Positions 26,655 to 35,625 of a stretch of DNA of 64,000 nucleotides are shown here, piece by piece (position 1 is the stretch's first letter; each line of letters starts with the position of its first letter). Both the position numbers and the translations under genes were made by a program. The notes under the pieces were generated by a model. It was not told where the DNA came from and searched no databases. It saw only the letters and a program-made list of their open reading frames with translations. Source of the stretch: Bryobacterales bacterium (GTDB lineage Bacteria; Acidobacteriota; Terriglobia; Bryobacterales; UBA6623); assembly GCA_028819255.1 (NCBI GenBank), contig JAPPMB010000047.1, positions 9,039 through 73,038 on the forward strand, given 5' to 3'.

Positions 26655-27281
26655 CTATAGACTCTGTACAAAGCGAGCCCGCAGAAACGCGGCCTTTGCC
26701 TTAAAGTCGCCCATCTTCTCGCCGCGCACCAGATCGGCTACGTTGTCGAGTTCCGACTCGAGGCCATCCAAGCTGCGGAGGATCTCCGCACGACATCCCT
26801 CGCGATCCTTCGGCGAAAGCGCCAGATAGGGACCAGTCACCTTGCGCAGATACGACTTTGCCATTTGATTCACGGTCCAGGTGAGGTCGTGCTGCGGGTG
26901 ACGCTCGTTGAGGTCCTCCAGCAGCGCGCGAAGCTTGTCGATGATGCCCTCGACGCGGGCCAGCACGTCTGGGGCGACCGACTGCTCCCGAATGTCGATA
27001 TTGAGATCCACGAGACCGCGGAGCATGCCCACCAGTTCAGCGCGGGGATCACGCTTCCGGATCTCGGGCTGTGACTTCCGCTCTCGATAGCGAAGGACGG
27101 CCAGCGTCACGAGTGAGGCTACCGCAGCGCTCACGGCAGCCACCACAAGGACCCGGAACAGCGCGAAGACTACGACTGCGGCGACGAGGCCCGCCCCGAT
27201 CAGCCCAACCCAGCGAAATGCCGACTTGCTCAAAGTGCCCGTCCAGCCCGTCGCTCTCAGTATACGTGGCCAACGGTGCAT
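26655..27281 (-). CDS. XpaC-like membrane-anchored protein
   Basis: A 208-residue protein with two adjacent hydrophobic segments near the N-terminus (about residues 24-62) and a helical cytoplasmic domain (about 75-208) containing LVGMLRGLVDLNIDIREQ and YLRKVTGPYLALSPKDR. The arrangement and the neighbouring telA match the XpaC family, named after hydrolysis of 5-bromo-4-chloroindolyl phosphate but of unclear function. The assignment rests on topology and context more than on strong motifs. The ATG at 27281 is directly preceded by an in-frame GTG; GGGGAAG lies upstream. It is the first gene of the operon running to 21677. Confidence 0.65.
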   Translation of the reverse strand: MHRWPRILRATGWTGTLSKSAFRWVGLIGAGLVAAVVVFALFRVLVVAAVSAAVASLVTLAVLRYRERKSQPEIRKRDPRAELVGMLRGLVDLNIDIREQSVAPDVLARVEGIIDKLRALLEDLNERHPQHDLTWTVNQMAKSYLRKVTGPYLALSPKDREGCRAEILRSLDGLESELDNVADLVRGEKMGDFKAKAAFLRARFVQSL

Positions 27282-27688
27282 CACCTTCCCCGCGCGGACT
27301 CGCGCCCCGGCAAGAGCCTGGACTGGCGCGGAACCGCGGCTGATCGCGCGCAGCGGCTTCCCGCTCCGGTGGCCGGAGGCTCTCCGGACACTGCATACAC
27401 CTCACTCTGCCGCATCGGTCTTGCCCACACCGGCCAGACCCCCGTTTGCCTTGTTTGCAAGCCGGGCCCCAGACACTCCCGTTTCTTCCGTCGGAACCGT
27501 CGAGCAGCGGCCCGTCCCCGCAATGCCTGCGCCCCGCGCAGGCCCAAGGCCGGAGACCGCCCCCGATGCTCTCAGGCCGTTCATCCGGGCGCGCCCGCTC
27601 GCCGGTTGGCACGGCATTTCGGCCTCTACTACGCTATGACGGTACGCGACGGGCTCGGCGGCGAGCCGGTCTGTCGGCGGAGCGAATC
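27282..27688. other. Divergent intergenic region
   Basis: About 400 bases between the start of the XpaC-TelA operon (-) and a sulfatase (+). It should hold promoters for both directions. No clear consensus element or conserved small frame was found; open frames here are extensions of the sulfatase frame or proline/arginine-rich shadows. Confidence 0.4.
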
Positions 27689-29467
27689 GTGAGACCCCTC
27701 CTTGCCGCCGTCATCCTATGGATCGTCCCGCCCGGAGCCCACGCCCGGGAAGCCTGCGAGGCGGCGCCGGCGCCTACGTTCGAAGGTGTCATCGGCCGCA
27801 CGGCCCGGGATTCCACACCTTCCCCTCTAGAACCCGTGCGACCGGCACCGGGCAGTCCGAATGTCGTGTACATCGTCCTCGACGACACCGGCTTCGGAGA
27901 CCTGGGCTGCTACGGGGCCTCTGTTTCGACGCCCAGCATCGATTCTCTCGCGAAAGCCGGCCTGCTGTTCAACAACTTCCAGTCGAAGGCGGTCTGCTCT
28001 CCGACCAGGGCTTCGCTGCTGACGGGACGCAACGCCCAGGCGGTCGGGATGAAGGAGCTGCCGGGGGGAGACCAAGGGTACCCCCACACGCGCGGACGGG
28101 TTCCTGCGTCGGCGGCGAACATCGCACAGATCCTGAGCCGCGGCGGCTACAGCACATTCGCAGTCGGGAAGTGGCACCTTGTGCCTCGCGAAGACATGAC
28201 GCCTGCGGGCGACCGCACCCACTGGCCGCTTCAGAAGGGCTTCGACCGCTTCCACGGATTCCTCTCGGGCTGGACCGATCAGTATCGGCCGGATCTCGTG
28301 GTGGACAACCACGCCGTTGCCCCGCCCGAACGGACGGGATACCACTTTTCTGAAGACATCGTGGATCAGGCGATCGCGATGATCGAGGGCAAGCTGGAGG
28401 CGGACACGGAGAAGCCCTTCTTCCTTTACGTGGCATTCGGAGCCACGCACGCGCCGATCCAGGTGCCCAAGCGCTACATCGAGAAGTACAGGGGCGCATT
28501 TGACGAAGGGTGGGACGCAGTCCGCGAGCGGCGCTATCGCAGGCAATTGAAACTCGGCGTCATTCCGACCGGGGCCAAGCTTCCGCCGCGCAACCCGGGC
28601 GACCCGGCCTGGAGCGACCTTGGCGGGACAGAGCGCAGGGTCTACGCGCGCTTCATGGAAGCCTACGCCGGGTTCACCGAGCACACGGACGGTCAAATCG
28701 GCCGCCTGATCGGGTTCCTGAAGGAGAGCGGGCAGTTCGACAACACGATGGTCGTCCTGATCTCGGACAATGGCGGCGCTCCGGAAGCCGGCGTGAAGGG
28801 GAACTTCGCGCGTTCGTACGGCGACCCCACCACGGTCGAGGAAATGCACGAGCGGCTCGATGATCTGGGCGGGCCCGGCACGCAGCCGCTGTATCCGCGG
28901 CCTTGGGCAATGGCCTCGAGCGCGCCGTTCAAATACTACAAACTGTGGCCATTCAACGGCGGCGTACGCACGCCGATGATCGTCTCGTGGCCCGAGGGGA
29001 TCCGCGAGACCGGGTTGCGGGAGCAATTCGTCGATGTCATTGACATCACGCCGACGGTGCTCGACTACCTCGGCGTCAAGGAACCGGAGGCCTTCGACGG
29101 CGTCTGCCAGATGCCCATGCACGGCAAGAGCCTGCGGAATGTGTTCGACGACCCGGCCGCCCCCGCTCCCCGCGACACGCAGTTCTTCGAGTTGTGGGGC
29201 AGCCGCGGAATCTACCACCAGGGCTGGAAGGCGGTGGCGTTCCATACTCCCGGAACCGACTTCGAGTCCGACCACTGGGAGCTCTACAACGTGAAAGCGG
29301 ACTTTACTGAAACGGCCGACCTGGCCAGCCGAAGGCCCGAGAAGCTAAAGGAACTGCAGGACCTGTGGTGGGACGAGGCGGAGAAGTACGGTGCGCTGCC
29401 CCAGCTCGAAGCCATCACCATGCGGCAACGGACGTACGATCAGATCCTGACGGCCCCTGCGCCTTAG
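27689..29467 (+). CDS. Secreted arylsulfatase, formylglycine type
   Basis: A 592-residue sulfatase that hydrolyses sulfate esters. The start is a GTG at 27689, followed directly by a hydrophobic signal segment ending GAHAR. The long open frame upstream (to 27446) is arginine- and proline-rich and not homologous. The motif AVCSPTRASLLTGR holds Cys103, to be converted to formylglycine by a maturase not present in this window. Metal ligands appear in VYIVLDDTGFGDLG and LISDNGG, with further active-site residues in GKWHL and ATHAPIQVP. At nearly 600 residues it resembles large PAS/AslA-like sulfatases. Substrate unknown. Confidence 0.9.
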   Translation: MRPLLAAVILWIVPPGAHAREACEAAPAPTFEGVIGRTARDSTPSPLEPVRPAPGSPNVVYIVLDDTGFGDLGCYGASVSTPSIDSLAKAGLLFNNFQSKAVCSPTRASLLTGRNAQAVGMKELPGGDQGYPHTRGRVPASAANIAQILSRGGYSTFAVGKWHLVPREDMTPAGDRTHWPLQKGFDRFHGFLSGWTDQYRPDLVVDNHAVAPPERTGYHFSEDIVDQAIAMIEGKLEADTEKPFFLYVAFGATHAPIQVPKRYIEKYRGAFDEGWDAVRERRYRRQLKLGVIPTGAKLPPRNPGDPAWSDLGGTERRVYARFMEAYAGFTEHTDGQIGRLIGFLKESGQFDNTMVVLISDNGGAPEAGVKGNFARSYGDPTTVEEMHERLDDLGGPGTQPLYPRPWAMASSAPFKYYKLWPFNGGVRTPMIVSWPEGIRETGLREQFVDVIDITPTVLDYLGVKEPEAFDGVCQMPMHGKSLRNVFDDPAAPAPRDTQFFELWGSRGIYHQGWKAVAFHTPGTDFESDHWELYNVKADFTETADLASRRPEKLKELQDLWWDEAEKYGALPQLEAITMRQRTYDQILTAPAP

Positions 29468-29758
29468 GGGGCCGACGAGGGACACACGCCTTGCTGCGCG
29501 GACTCTCTTCAAGCTCGATCGCAGGCCCGCCTGCGCTCCCGTTGAGCGTGGTGTCTTCCTGGCCGTCTGAGGCCGACAGTGCGGCAAGACGGAGTCCGGC
29601 ATCGTCCGGACGGGGACCAATGGGCGCGGAGAGGCGCCGCAAGGCCTTCCCGGATGCCGGGGCTTCGCAGCCCGTGCATGCGATCCGCGAAGCGATCCCT
29701 GTGGCAACAGGACCAGTTTTCGCCTTATCATCCCCTAGAATCAGAGGACTGCACTGAC

Positions 29759-31036
29759 TTGCCCCTCGACGCCGAAGCGACACCCGTCATTCTCCACCTC
29801 GACATGGACGCGTTCTTCGTGTCCGTGGAGGAGCTCTCGAACCCTTCGCTCAAGGGGCGGCCGGTCGTGGTGGGCGGACGGCCCGGAGAGCGCGGCGTCG
29901 TGGCGGCTGCGTCGTATGCCGCCAGGAAGTTCGGAGTCCACTCGGCGATGCCTTTGAGGGAGGCGCATCGGCGCTGTCCGCAGGCTGTGTTTCTCGAGGG
30001 ACACCCGCACAAGTACCTGGAACACTCCCGCCGGATCAAGGCCGTTCTGGAACGATTCTCGCCGCTCGTCGAAATGGCGTCGATCGACGAGGCCTACCTG
30101 GACCTGACCGGGACGGAGAAACTGCTCGGTCCTCCGCTCCGGGGCGCGCACGAACTCCACGAGGCGGTCTCGGCCGAGACTTCCCTGCCCTGCTCGATCG
30201 GCATCGGCACCTCGCGGCTGGTGGCAAAGATCAGTTCCGGCCTCGCCAAGCCGAACGGCATACTCTGGGTGGCGCCCGGGGCTGAGGCGGCGTACTTGGC
30301 GCCACTGCCGCTGCGCCGCGTGCCCGGCGTCGGCAGGGTCACGGGCGCAAAGCTCAAGGGTCTCGGGCTCGAGACGATCGGACAGATCGCAGGCCGGGAT
30401 GACGACTTTCTGGAGCGCCATCTCGGTAACACGGGCCCGGAACTCGCCCGGAAGGCACGCGGCCTGGATGCCGGGGCCTGGTTCGGTCCCGGCGTTTCCG
30501 ACAGGAAGGGTCCGAAGTCAATCAGCCACGAGAGCACATTCAAGGTCGACACGACCGACCCGGCCCTCATCGACGCCACGGTGGCGAAGCTCTCGCAGCT
30601 CGTGGGAAGACGGCTGCGGGAGCGTGGACTGTGGTCACGCACCATCCAGATCAAGTTCCGCTACAAGGACTTCACGACTAAGACCCGGGCCAGATCGCTC
30701 GCCGAGCCCACACAGCTCGACACCGTGATCCTTGACACCGTGCGAGACCTCCTGCGAGCGCATCGCGACCCAGGAAGGGCGATACGGCTGCTGGGAGTCC
30801 ACGCCGGGAACCTGATGGAATCGCCCCTGAGCCAGCCGGGGCTCTTCGACGGGGACAGCCGCGACAAGATGGCCCACGCGCTGCAAGCGGTTGACGCCGT
30901 TCGGGACCGGTTCGGGGAATCGTCGCTGGGGCTTGGATCGGCGTTGCGGCACGGGCGCCGGGAGCGCGTTCACGAGAACCCGGTGGGGCTTGCCGGCGGC
31001 GGCCGGCGGCAGCGGAGAGCTCCGGACCGGAGCTAG
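29759..31036 (+). CDS. dinB: DNA polymerase IV (Y-family translesion polymerase)
   Basis: A 425-residue Y-family polymerase that copies damaged DNA. The palm motifs are intact: LHLDMDAFFVSVEEL with catalytic Asp15 and Asp17, and MASIDEAYLDLTG with Asp110 and Glu111. The helix-hairpin-helix RVPGVGRVTGAKLKGLGL and the little-finger domain (about 235-345) follow. The C-terminus has PLSQPGLFDG, resembling a beta-clamp-binding QxxLF peptide. No ATG fits the family N-terminus, so TTG 29759, with AGAGGA about 11 bases upstream, is the likely start. The frame is open 60 codons further up but not conserved. Confidence 0.9.
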   Translation: MPLDAEATPVILHLDMDAFFVSVEELSNPSLKGRPVVVGGRPGERGVVAAASYAARKFGVHSAMPLREAHRRCPQAVFLEGHPHKYLEHSRRIKAVLERFSPLVEMASIDEAYLDLTGTEKLLGPPLRGAHELHEAVSAETSLPCSIGIGTSRLVAKISSGLAKPNGILWVAPGAEAAYLAPLPLRRVPGVGRVTGAKLKGLGLETIGQIAGRDDDFLERHLGNTGPELARKARGLDAGAWFGPGVSDRKGPKSISHESTFKVDTTDPALIDATVAKLSQLVGRRLRERGLWSRTIQIKFRYKDFTTKTRARSLAEPTQLDTVILDTVRDLLRAHRDPGRAIRLLGVHAGNLMESPLSQPGLFDGDSRDKMAHALQAVDAVRDRFGESSLGLGSALRHGRRERVHENPVGLAGGGRRQRRAPDRS

Positions 31037-31047
31037 TTGAGCGATCC

Positions 31048-31527
31048 TCAACCGGGGCGGAACGGAAGGACGCTTTCCCCGGGGCGGAACGGCGGTTCGA
31101 CACCGAGCTTTCCGGCGATGTCCTCCACATCGCTCCTGGACCAGCTGACGGAGGTGTGAATGACTTCCCCTCGCTCGATCAGGAAGACTGTCGGCACGTT
31201 CGTCAGACCATAGTCGTTCGAGACCGGAAAGCCGGATTCTTCCGTGTCGAACAGCACCCGAGTCCCGTAGTCGAATTCCAGCTTGAACCGTTCAGCATCG
31301 CCGGGAGATTCCTGGCACACGGAGACCGCCTGGGCGGACGTTCCCTCAAGGGCGGCCGCAAGCCGGTCCAGAAAGGGCAGGCCGTACTGGCAGGTCGGGC
31401 AACTGGCCTTGAAAAAAGTCAGAACGACAGGGCCGTTCTCAAGCTCGCCGCCCAGGTGGAACTCGTCACCATCGGCGTCGAGAAGCCAAAAGTCGGGCGC
31501 ATGTGTTCCAGGCTGCAGGGCCGGCAC
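31048..31527 (-). CDS. Thioredoxin-fold peroxiredoxin-like protein
   Basis: About 159 residues of an AhpC/TSA or TlpA-type thioredoxin fold. APDFWLLDADGDEFHLG is the usual N-terminal strand pair; TFFKASCPTCQYGLPFLDRL contains a redox CxxC; VFLIERGEVIHTSVSW contains the beta strands after the cis-Pro region (NVPTVF). No signal peptide or membrane anchor is evident with the chosen start, a GTG at 31527. The frame is open upstream to 32025 but loses homology, so the true start is uncertain. It converges with dinB (11-base gap). Confidence 0.7.
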   Translation of the reverse strand: MPALQPGTHAPDFWLLDADGDEFHLGGELENGPVVLTFFKASCPTCQYGLPFLDRLAAALEGTSAQAVSVCQESPGDAERFKLEFDYGTRVLFDTEESGFPVSNDYGLTNVPTVFLIERGEVIHTSVSWSRSDVEDIAGKLGVEPPFRPGESVLPFRPG

Positions 31528-31936
31528 TTCTCTGATCGTAGCTGCTCGCTCCGGGGGCGGGGCGAAGATGCGGCCCGCCTGCAACCTCGGGGCGTTCCCG
31601 AAGGCGATGGTTCGCGCAACACGCCATGGAGACCCGCAATTCGCGCGTCCGAACCGGGGACATTCGTCCGGCGGAAGCGGAAGCTGTCCGTCATGACTCC
31701 TCAGGCACTGATCGTGCCGGCTCGCGCCCCATGGAAAGCCACGCCCGGGCCCGGCGGTGCCGTGGCACCTGGGTGCGTTCTGAATGCGACGACGGCGGAC
31801 CGGTCTGCGGACGCTTGACGGACCTTGAACCCTTCTCCGCAAGTCCGATGGCCGCCATTCACGCCGGCGCCGTGCGAATCGGATCGTGTGGCGGCCCGCT
31901 GCGGGGTGAGTCAACGCCATTACAATGAGACCGAAG

Positions 31937-32203
31937 ATGAAGAAGCCCGTGGGTCTTGCGATTCTGTTCGTCGGCGCCGTACTCGTCGCGCTGGTGTATT
32001 CTTCAATGGACCTCAGGCAGCACACCTACGAGGTCTGCATCGAATTCAAGGGGCGCACCAACTGCGCCGTGGCGTCCGGCACCACCAGGGAGGAGGCGAT
32101 CCGGACCGCCACGGACACCGCCTGCGCCACGATCTCGGGCGGCATGACCGAGAGCATCCAATGCAGCCGGACCCCTCCGATCAGCGTGACTGAGCAGGAT
32201 TAG
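31937..32203 (+). CDS. Small membrane-anchored protein of unknown function
   Basis: An 88-residue protein not assigned to a family. One N-terminal hydrophobic segment (about residues 5-22) would anchor or export it. The remaining 60 residues hold four Cys (CIEFKGRTNC, TACATI, SIQC) and a TTREEAIRTATDTAC helix, so a small disulfide-stabilised periplasmic domain is likely. The ATG at 31937 fits the anchor best; an in-frame ATG four codons upstream is possible. About 400 bases to its left (31528-31936) hold no other recognised gene. Confidence 0.5.
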   Translation: MKKPVGLAILFVGAVLVALVYSSMDLRQHTYEVCIEFKGRTNCAVASGTTREEAIRTATDTACATISGGMTESIQCSRTPPISVTEQD

Positions 32204-32230
32204 GCCGGCACGGTCGGACGAGCCCGGGGT

Positions 32231-32860
32231 CTACCGGGATCGCGCGCGATGCCAAAGGAATGACGCCCCCAGGATCGCGAGCACGGAGGCCAGGACAAGT
32301 CCGGTGACCGCCCAGTTCACGTCCTGAACCGCGAGCGGGCGGTCTGGAACCGCCAAGGCGGGAACCAGCAGCAACGCGCTGACGTGGGCGACGGATGCGA
32401 ACCGCAGGGCGCCCGAAGCGGTCCTCCGAGCGAAAGGTGCGACTGAGGCCAGCGCCACGACACAGCCGTACGAGACCCCGAGCGCGAGCCCGACCGGGAG
32501 GCCGGTCGCTCCGTCAATGCCCGCAAGCACGTATCGGGCTGCCCCGATCAGCACGACGCACAGAACCGGCGTCGGCAGAATCGAGAGCCAGTCCGGCAGC
32601 TCTCCGCGCAGGCCTCGACGCCCGGACCGAAAGGAAAGCGCGCCGTGAATCGCCGCCGCCGGCGCCCAGAAGCGAAAGTCCGCCAAGAGCGCACGGGCCT
32701 CGGTCGCGGACAGCGTCTCCGCGACCAGACCGCAACCCGCGGCGGTCCCGACCAGCAGTGGCGGATAGGCGAGGAAGAGCCGGCAGCGGGCGGCGAGCAG
32801 GCGCGCGTCTCGGATGCAGAATAGGACGGCGGCCGCTCCGAAGATCAGGCTCTGATCCAT
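32231..32860 (-). CDS. Multi-pass membrane protein of unknown function
   Basis: A 209-residue protein consisting almost entirely of hydrophobic segments (about six to seven helices) joined by short Arg-rich loops. No family motif was recognised. A resemblance to YhhN/lysoplasmalogenase-type proteins was considered but is not convincing. The ATG at 32860 was chosen because the sequence upstream of it (frame open to 33085) is Arg/Ser/Gly-rich and not membrane-like. It is convergent with the small protein at 31937-32203 and lies downstream of the SNF2 helicase gene on the same strand. Confidence 0.5.
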   Translation of the reverse strand: MDQSLIFGAAAVLFCIRDARLLAARCRLFLAYPPLLVGTAAGCGLVAETLSATEARALLADFRFWAPAAAIHGALSFRSGRRGLRGELPDWLSILPTPVLCVVLIGAARYVLAGIDGATGLPVGLALGVSYGCVVALASVAPFARRTASGALRFASVAHVSALLLVPALAVPDRPLAVQDVNWAVTGLVLASVLAILGASFLWHRARSR

Positions 32861-33114
32861 GGGTCGGGTTCCGGAACAGTGTATCCGTCGCAGGCGCCGA
32901 CAGGCTTCGGCCTTCCGAATCTCAATGCCCTGCCCGTCACCTGAAGTCCCGCAGCCATCGTCGGACGCGGTCCGCAGGATGGTCGTGCCCGGCGCACCAT
33001 GGAACTCGTTGGCGCGGGTGATGGAGTCGGATTCCAGGTTGGCGCGACGCGACCCCGTCCACCTCCGGGAACGCGTAGCTGTCACAACCCCCGAGGCCGG
33101 TCCCGCCCGATCGC

Positions 33115-35625
33115 TCAGCCCCCTCCCGAAAGCCTGCGCAGCAGCCCGCCCACGGCTTGCTCGATTCGCTCGGCATCGACGGTTTCCGGCAATGGAATCG
33201 CCACTACGCGGCTGCCGGAATCGGGATCCTTCTTGATCAGGCTGGCAACGCCGCCTTGATTGGAGCTTCGCCGCCGCTGGCCGGAGACCTGCTGAGCCGC
33301 CTGACCCGCGGGCGGCGCCGGCGCCGGTGGGGACAACGCTTCCAGAAACCGGAGGCCCGCCTCGAAGAGTCCGGCGACGGCTCCCTCGAAACTGGCTGGA
33401 GTTGGGACCGGGGTTGGAAGCGGGGCGGGGACCGGAGGCGGAGCCGCGGGCACATCGGACGGCGAACCCGCAGGGCTTGGAACCGGCGGGGCACCGGCTT
33501 GCCCTCCGCCCACAAGACCCTGCAATTCCGGCTCTTCCCTTCCCCCGGCGTCCGGCACGATGTCCTCCTCAAGTGCAACCGGCTCAGGCTCAGGCTCCGC
33601 TTCTGTCGCGGGGGATGGGCTGGGCGTGTCGTCCACGACCTCCTTGACGACCTTCATCATTGTCGAGCGCCCGAGCTTCTCGAAGCTGACTTCGTCGGCG
33701 GTCAGGTCGAACAGACCGGAAAAGAGCGCCTTCTTGAGCTGCATCGTTTGCCACACGCGCTCTTCGATGCTGCCCTCCGTAAGCAGGTGAATCACCTGGA
33801 CCGGGCGGGACTGCCCCATGCGGTGGACTCGACCGATTCTCTGCTCCAGCCGCGCAGGGTTCCATGGCGGCTCAAAGTTGATCACGGCAGACGCGGACTG
33901 GAGATTGAGGCCGACGCCGCCAGCGTCGGTCGAGAGGAAGACCAAGCAATCGGGATCTTCGCGAAATCGAGCCATCAGATCCCCACGCTTGGGGGTCGGA
34001 ACGCCGCCGTGCAGGGAGACGTACCCGATTCCGAGCTCGTCCAGTTCCTGTCCAGCCAGCATGGTCATGCGCTGGTATTCGCTGAAGACCACGACCTTGC
34101 GGCGCTCCTCAATCGTCAGCTCGCGGATGATCTCGCGGAACTCCACCAGCTTCGGCGAGAAGTTCGTCTCCTTGTCGAACAGGAACGTCGAGTTGCAGAG
34201 CATTCGCATGTTCTGCAGGCAGCACGTGATCCTGCGCAGGTCCACCTCCGAGAGCCAGCCCTGCCGATTCCACTTGTGAATCAGCCTGGCCAGGATTTCG
34301 TTCTGCTCCCAGTACGGTGCGGCCTGTTGCTCGGTGAGCGGGACCAGGAACGTCTGGTCGGTTCGTTCGGGAAGCTGCTTCAGGACCTCTTCGCGTTTGC
34401 GGCGGATGAGAATGGGCTCCAGCTGCTTGTGGATCCGCCGCAAGCCCTGGTAGCCGATCAGCCTGCCTGTGTCGGTTGTCTGCACGTGGTCGTGCAGGAA
34501 GCGGAAGGCTGGTCCGAGGACGCGACCGTCGACGAACTCCACGACCGAGTACAGCTCCTCGAGCTTGTTCTCCAGGGGGGTTCCGGTCAGAACGAACGCG
34601 TAGCGGCTCTTGAGCTGCTTGACCGTGCGCGCCGTTTTCGTCGTCCAGTTCCTGATGCGCTGGGCTTCGTCCAGAACGATCAGGTCGGGGCCAAGGTCCC
34701 GGATCAGCTCCATGTCGTGCCGAATCAGCTCGTAGTTGATCAGGTTGAAGAAGGTGGGACTGGCATAGAGCTTCTGCCTCCGCGTTCTCCTGCCATCGAT
34801 CACCTGGACCGAGAGGTCACTGAAGCGCTCGATTTCGGTCTTCCATTGGTACTTGACGGAGGCCGGCGAAATCACCAGCACCCGCCGGATCCCGCGCCGC
34901 TTCCGCAGCAACGCAGCAGCCGCAATCGTCTGGACCGTCTTTCCCAGGCCCATGTCGTCGGCGAGAACGATCCGCCCTCGGCCGGCGGCGAACAGGACAC
35001 CCTCAACCTGGTAGGGAAACAGCGGAACCTTGAGCAAGTCCTGTAGGACCGGCTTGCCGGCGGCCACCCTCCGCAGCTGGCGCCTCTCCCAAGCGAGCCC
35101 TTCCTCAAGTTCATTCACCCGGTCGACATGGTCCAGAACGTCGCTGTAGATGACGGCCGCCGCGTCGGACCGGCGAAGCTCCCCCATGATGCGCCCGAAC
35201 CGCTTGTACCTGTCCCTCCGCAGGAATCCCGAAGAATCGAAGTGTTCGGCCCGAATGCCGACCAGCGCCGAGTCCGGGTTGTCGGGCAGGTTCAGCTGGA
35301 CTTCCAAAGTGTCGCCGTACACGAGTGACACCGAGGCTCGCTCGCGTTCCACGCGGTGGCGCATCAGTTTCGAGCGATACCGATTGCGCAGGCGGGTGAG
35401 TATGTTCTCGATGTGCTTGCAGGTTCCCAGCGTGTTGCGGGCAAAATCCGGGCACGAACAGAAGTTGTCGAACAATCCGGGACCTCGCATCGCGACCCGG
35501 TACTGCTCACCGCTTGTGGAGAGCACGTCGTAGTCACCGAAGGGCTTGGGCGGTCTCTTCAGGATGCGCTTGACCGCTTGCTTGGCTCGCTTCTGCCGCG
35601 CCTGTATCTGCTCTTCAACTAGCAA
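33115..35625 (-). CDS. SNF2-family helicase with SWIM zinc finger
   Basis: An 836-residue SWI2/SNF2-type double-stranded DNA translocase. The N-terminus has a SWIM zinc finger (Cys56, Cys58, Cys69, His71 in CSCPDFARNTLGTCKHIE). Helicase motifs follow: ADDMGLGKTVQT (Walker A), VLDEAQRIRN (Walker B, DEAQ rather than DEAH), LTGTPLENKLEELYS, and in the second lobe SLHGGVPTPKRG, STDAGGVGLNLQSA and EQRIGRVHRMGQ. A Pro/Ala/Glu-rich low-complexity linker (about 670-770) separates the motor from a short C-terminal module. Bacterial members probably remodel protein-DNA or transcription complexes, like RapA. No adjacent restriction or defence partner is evident. Confidence 0.93.
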   Translation of the reverse strand: MLVEEQIQARQKRAKQAVKRILKRPPKPFGDYDVLSTSGEQYRVAMRGPGLFDNFCSCPDFARNTLGTCKHIENILTRLRNRYRSKLMRHRVERERASVSLVYGDTLEVQLNLPDNPDSALVGIRAEHFDSSGFLRRDRYKRFGRIMGELRRSDAAAVIYSDVLDHVDRVNELEEGLAWERRQLRRVAAGKPVLQDLLKVPLFPYQVEGVLFAAGRGRIVLADDMGLGKTVQTIAAAALLRKRRGIRRVLVISPASVKYQWKTEIERFSDLSVQVIDGRRTRRQKLYASPTFFNLINYELIRHDMELIRDLGPDLIVLDEAQRIRNWTTKTARTVKQLKSRYAFVLTGTPLENKLEELYSVVEFVDGRVLGPAFRFLHDHVQTTDTGRLIGYQGLRRIHKQLEPILIRRKREEVLKQLPERTDQTFLVPLTEQQAAPYWEQNEILARLIHKWNRQGWLSEVDLRRITCCLQNMRMLCNSTFLFDKETNFSPKLVEFREIIRELTIEERRKVVVFSEYQRMTMLAGQELDELGIGYVSLHGGVPTPKRGDLMARFREDPDCLVFLSTDAGGVGLNLQSASAVINFEPPWNPARLEQRIGRVHRMGQSRPVQVIHLLTEGSIEERVWQTMQLKKALFSGLFDLTADEVSFEKLGRSTMMKVVKEVVDDTPSPSPATEAEPEPEPVALEEDIVPDAGGREEPELQGLVGGGQAGAPPVPSPAGSPSDVPAAPPPVPAPLPTPVPTPASFEGAVAGLFEAGLRFLEALSPPAPAPPAGQAAQQVSGQRRRSSNQGGVASLIKKDPDSGSRVVAIPLPETVDAERIEQAVGGLLRRLSGGG

